Source: Muraenolepis orangiensis
Taxonomy: Eukaryota > Chordata > Actinopteri > Gadiformes > Muraenolepididae
Direction: 5' to 3'
Assembly (NCBI GenBank): GCA_027704905.1
Contig: CM051002.1
Location: 18,958,123 to 19,022,122 of the forward strand
DNA: 64,000 nucleotides
The position numbers and the translations under genes are program-made. Below the pieces are notes generated by a model. It did no database searches. It was given only the letters and a program-made list of their open reading frames with translations, and was not told where the DNA came from. Of the stretch, positions 59,776 to 64,000 are shown in pieces (position 1 is the first letter of the stretch; every line of letters begins with the position of its first letter).

Positions 59776-59979
59776 TGTGTGAGAGCTATTCCTGAGATGG
59801 CTTTGTCCACATAAAGGACAGATACATCTCTTTGTAATTCTATTTTTTATTGAAGTGAATAAATGAGGTTATGTTAATGAAAAGTTGTTTTTGTTCTCTT
59901 CAGATAACTATAGTGGCCTATTCCACTGCATGATTCTCTGACCTATAGAGGTCAAATAACTAGGAGAGAGCCAAGTCAC

Positions 59980-60490
59980 TTGTATTTGTCCAGCCCTTAA
60001 TCACAGGTCTCAAAGGGCATGTGTTTATACCCCCCACAGAGAAGACTCTCCCTCCATTATCAGGGATGACACCATGAGGAGGAAGGCAGAGTAGGGAATA
60101 CACTAAAACAGAGACAGCATTAGGGTTGGATGGGGCAGGGCGGACCAGGAGCATGTAGGAGACCTAGTACATCTAGTAGCCATCTGCAAGCAGGGGTGGC
60201 CTCTTGCAGGCTCACGGGTCGATTTAGCTGTAATGAGAGCTGAGGGACACTGCCGGAGGCCTTAATGAGGGAGAGGCAGGCTTTAAGTTGGGTTTTTCCG
60301 TTTGCAGAGTCAGCTTCCCTGATTACAGGTGGCAGACTGTTCACAGATAGAACCGCTCCATAGAGAACGCTCCATTTCCTGATCATTTCTTTCTAACTTT
60401 TGGAACTGGAAGAAGGCCAGCTCCCGAAGACCAGAGGGCCCGAGGAGGACAATAGGAAATAATAAGGTCCTTCAGGTAAGACGGTGCTAA
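59980..60490 (-). mobile_element. Degraded LINE/SINE remnants
   Basis: The minus strand at 60490-60390 encodes QILQGLAPSYLKDLIISYCPPRALWSSG, the C-terminal ORF2 motif of Rex1/L2-type LINEs, with stops nearby. The left part (TATTTGTCCAGCCCTTAATCACAGGTCTCAAAGGGC) resembles another common teleost repeat. Boundaries are uncertain. Confidence 0.5.
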
Positions 60491-61257
60491 TCCCTGCAGG
60501 ATTTGAACATGATATAACAAATATAATAACAAACTCACACACACACAGTATGGGACTCCATCAGACGAGGGTACGCTGAGCAAACGCCTATTGTGAACAC
60601 AATGTGAGCTAAATGTTGCCACTGTGATGTAAAGCTAGCTTGCACCTGGCAATCATTGGTGGGTTCCCTGTAATAGGAATCCACCCTCCGCTGCTCTGCC
60701 TCTGGTTCCCTTGGTAACGCTAAACCCTTCCCCAAAGCCCAGTGCAGTGGAAACATCTCCTTGTTTGTACGTGGGGCGTCGGGTACAGACAGGCGGATGT
60801 GGAACACTCTGATCTCCGTCGCAGCCGGTCGGGGAACTCATCGGGAACCTTTCAATGTCACCTTGTTGCTTCTTTTTTAATGTTTATTCAATATTTGTAT
60901 ATTTTTATATAATACGTGGTGTGCTGTGAATCATTTTTTCTTTTTTTAAGTCCCATTTTGTCCCGTTCAGGTCAAATAAAGGGAATGACAATACAATATA
61001 TTGTTGTATTCGTAGTTTTTTTAAAGTTTGACAGATAATTTGAGATAGACATGAAAGATATTTGATTGTAGGCCTAAATAGTACAAACATTGCTTGTCAG
61101 TATTTCATTAGGTATTATCTCTGTCAACATTGTGGGTGATATTGTAAACATATAACATTTATACTGTACGCATACTAAACTAACTTACATACTAAACTAC
61201 ATAATACATAATTCGTAACCCATAGCTCCGTCTGGTGAATGTGTTTCTCCCAGCTTC

Positions 61258-61273
61258 ACCGCCAGGGGGCAGT
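61258..61273 (+). promoter_or_regulatory. CTCF-like core
   Basis: ACCGCCAGGGGGCAGT resembles the CTCF consensus (CCACCAGGGGGCGC). A similar core, GCGGTAGGGGGCGCTG, is at 28153-28168. Confidence 0.35.
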
Positions 61274-63404
61274 GTTTCTCTATGGAAAAAGTCAGGTTGT
61301 GCGGACCGTCGACTCAAAGCTGTGGCCGGATAGATAGAGCTGTGGGGTCTATTTTTAACTTCTTGAACCATTATTTTGGACATTGCCTACCATTTTTCAA
61401 AAAGTGTTACGATGTTATATACACACACACACACACACGCACACGCGCACACACGCACACACACACACGCACACACACACGACACCTCCTTGTGTATAGC
61501 TATTTTACATTGACATGTGTCTATTTAGAAATGCATTAGACAATATAGACAATAGCTGTAGGCCTATAACCTTATAAAGTAATCCGTGTAGCGGCGCCTC
61601 TGAATATATAATTCAGAGGCAGACTATTATTTATTCACCACTGATGAGCACCGAATGTGTAAACCAGCAACCTGGAGCGGCTCGACGGTGAGCTGCTGTT
61701 TGTGTTGAGCGCTATAATGACAGCACTCCGCTGAGTGATGAAAGACATTATCTCATTTGCAAAAAAAGAAATTTTAATTTCCATTCATTTATTCTGTTGT
61801 GATTCTGCGTGGCGTGCCCCCCCCCCCCCCCCCCCCCAGCACGTCTGTCAGAGAACCATCCGAGATGTCAACAAACCACCGCGGCTGAGTGGATCCCTCG
61901 GTGGGATGACATGACGGCCACAGACACCACGTGTCGACTGATGTGCAGAATGAGCGTTTAAAACACGGCGATGTTGTGGTCCTGTGTGTCTAGGGGGGGG
62001 GGGGGGGCTCAGCTCTATTGGAGAGCCAACATCCAGCTGTACGCGTCTTGAGGTGAGCAGTCTCTCCGGGTGTCTGGCGGCCTTTGTGTTGGGAAAAACC
62101 CCAACCACGTGGTAAGAAGGGTTGTGAACGTGGTGAAAGTCTTTTCCTCATACTGTTTACACAATATATTTAAAGGTGAAATCCAAGCGGGAAAATTATT
62201 GTTGTGTATCGCTCAGTCGCAAGTATAGCACAAAGCCAAATTAGGCTAAACATTTAGCTAATATGTGTATTGAAATGACATCCGCTTGACAAAAACGAAG
62301 GCATGGCATTACGGTCCAAGATGTCGACAACCTAGAAAGATGCCAGCTTTGAGCTAATTTCTAAGCATCAGCTGAGCTGTTATTGAGTGAGGGTTAGGGT
62401 TATCATGTCACATGTGTGTGTGTGTAGAACGCTGTCCCTTTAAGGAACTTCTATCTTTACTACAATCTGAGTTACGTTTCACACCAACCCTCCAAGCCTT
62501 CCTGGGTTGTTATTGAGCACCAGTTGTATCGGTCGGTTTAATAAAGACAGTTAGTAGAAACCTCAAGAGTGATTATTCTACTCCAGGAAGAAGACTCAGG
62601 ACATTGATATCACCGCACGATGCCATCAAAGGTACTTTGGCTCGTTTGGGAACATTCAGTCCCTCCGAAGATGGGATTGGTTTGTTGAACGGCTCATCTG
62701 GTGACTTCAATCGGAGGACTGCGAGTTCCTTCGTCTACAATCAACAACGTCACGTTAAGTAAAAAAAAGTCGTGGACCCGGAGTGCGCCAGCTTCATACC
62801 GGAGAACGAGGAAAGTTTGACGCAGAAATTAAACTTAAGACCGGGTTCTTGTTTTGAATTTGGCGTCAAACTTCCCTTGTCTGGCTGGAGCTTTAGGTCT
62901 AATAAATCAGGAATGGAAACAGGCCCAGTTTCAGACAGGTCTGCTGGAGGGAGGCGGCCATTGAGATATAAAGGGTGGACCATTTATTCACGTTCAGTGT
63001 GCTCTTCGACGCTTGTTAAAACATGTTTGTATGGAGTTTGTATTTTCTCATACTTGTGAAAGCAGAATATTATTGTACAGTATTATGAACTGCTTATATT
63101 ATAGATTATAGTAATATAGATGTTTTCACATTTGTGCTTAAGGTAAAAACAGTTAGTATTTCACAATTTTTGTTATGTAGGCTTAATCTTTGTTTTAATA
63201 AGCCAATGTCTCAAACTGTCTAATATGTGTGGTTGAATGTCATCTTTTGTTAAACGGCATTCATATATATAATAATCTGTCTTCCTATCAAACAGTAAAA
63301 CCTTTGTAATATTCCAGAAAAGCAATAAAACAATGATCGTAGAAATGCTGAAAGTAGGTTAAAGGAGAAACACAAAAACCCTGAACATTTTATCAACGGT
63401 ACAG

Positions 63405-63510
63405 ACCACCCTAGCAACCGCCCAGAATACCCTAGCAACCACCCACAACACCCTAGCCAATTGGCAAGTGACACCCCAGAATACACCAATTGGCAATCAC
63501 CAATGTTCTC
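63405..63510. repeat. CCTAGCAACC-type tandem repeat
   Basis: ACCACCCTAGCAACCGCCCAGAATACCCTAGCAACCACCC and following is a short tandem phrase seen in many fish repeats, degrading to CCAATTGGCAA units. Confidence 0.6.
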
Positions 63511-63646
63511 ACCAGGAGCTGCTTGATTGGTGATTTCAGATCGCAGTCAGTATCTTATGGCCAAAGCTATGCTCGTCAACCTAGCTGCAAAGAAATCCCC
63601 CCGCAAACACAGAGATAAGTGTCTGAGGAACCCACAGCTCCAGGAT

Positions 63647-63688
63647 GTCCCACAGCTCCAGGCTCGGTTGAGCCTGGAGCTGTGGGAC
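63647..63688. repeat. Perfect inverted repeat, 19-bp arms, 4-nt loop
   Basis: GTCCCACAGCTCCAGGCTC (63647-63665) and its exact complement (63670-63688) flank GGTT. A partial direct copy of the left arm (CCCACAGCTCCAGG) lies just upstream at 63631-63644. Confidence 0.9.
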
Positions 63689-64000
63689 GTCCGAGGAACC
63701 AGGTCCTGATGATAGTTGGTAAAACACAAGGCTTTCATTTCCTTCGTCTGCCAGTGAAAACGGATCGCAGCAGAAGCGACAAAACGAAGCGCGTAGCTTT
63801 CTACGGAAGCAGCGGGAGCTACTTTAGTTGGTTTATGAAGTTTGTTCTAATCGGTGAGCTTTCAATGTTGGATCATCTAAACTAAGGGGTCACATTTAGG
63901 ATGTGATTCAGGATGTCGTCATTGAAGCCCTCGTGTAAGATTGCTTCAGCCTTTTTGCAGACGCCTTGAGATTCTTGGGATGGTAAATCTTCTTGTTTGG

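Larger units (their letters stand above)
60500..64000. other. 3' flank, no gene recognised
   Basis: AT-rich unique sequence, an (AC)n array at 61420-61482, C- and G-runs at 61817-61838 and 61994-62008, a CTCF-like core at 61258-61273, a block at 62420-62630 with AATAAA that might be a solo LTR, a CCTAGCAACC repeat and a hairpin at 63647-63688. Short open frames (e.g. 62772-63059) show no known domain. Confidence 0.5.

Noticed and set aside
62420..62630. Possible solo LTR (TGTCACATG ... AATAAA ... GATATCA)
   Set aside because: TG...CA ends and a poly(A) signal are suggestive, but no target duplication, primer-binding site or second copy was found.

Overview
The window is vertebrate nuclear DNA, almost certainly from a ray-finned (teleost) fish. 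It carries four multi-exon protein genes with GT-AG introns: zmynd8 (+, coding 11010-28568), dido1 (+, 32341-50125), an opioid-growth-factor-receptor gene ogfr (-, 56452-51194) and a TASK-type two-pore K+ channel, kcnk15-like (+, 57706-59775). All four human counterparts lie on 20q13, and OGFR and DIDO1 are also close neighbours in human. Teleost-type LINE and SINE ends, hAT-like fragments and very many long (AC)n and (AG)n arrays support the assignment. This microsatellite density recalls gadiform (cod-like) genomes, but that is only a guess.

Layout. 1-6856: no coding exon seen; simple repeats, probably the first intron or flank of a minus-strand gene. 6857-7060: a promoter firing leftwards, with a ZNF143/GFY site, a YY1-type site and a 5' splice site. 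By synteny (EYA2-ZMYND8-NCOA3 in human) this may be ncoa3. 7061-10750: no gene. 10750-28568: zmynd8, whose coding starts in a 14-nt exon (Met-His-Pro-Gln-Ser). Its introns hold a 37-bp array of CTCF-like cores, a tRNA-derived SINE, a 36-bp-arm hairpin and a 5'-inverted (twin-primed) LINE with a 12-bp target duplication. 28569-32340: short UTR, repeats and CpG-rich 5' sequence for dido1. 32341-50636: dido1, long (DIDO3-like) isoform, 15 coding exons and 2888 residues, ending in a 4.26-kb last exon with expanded His-rich and Arg/Glu-rich repeats. 51071-56600: ogfr, convergent with dido1, 8 coding exons and 464 residues, with an N-terminal membrane segment and an interferon-type (ISRE) element upstream. 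57600-59775: the K2P channel, two coding exons joined by an apparent GC-AG intron. 59776-64000: repeats and unique sequence, no recognised gene.

ZMYND8 (PHD-bromo-PWWP-MYND) and DIDO1 (PHD-TFIIS-M-SPOC) are both nuclear chromatin and transcription readers. Their adjacency here is probably linkage rather than an operon-like unit. Exon boundaries were placed by hand from splice consensus, reading phase and remembered human proteins. The phases close exactly (3621, 8667, 1395 and 1428 coding nt), which supports the models, but no transcript data were available.
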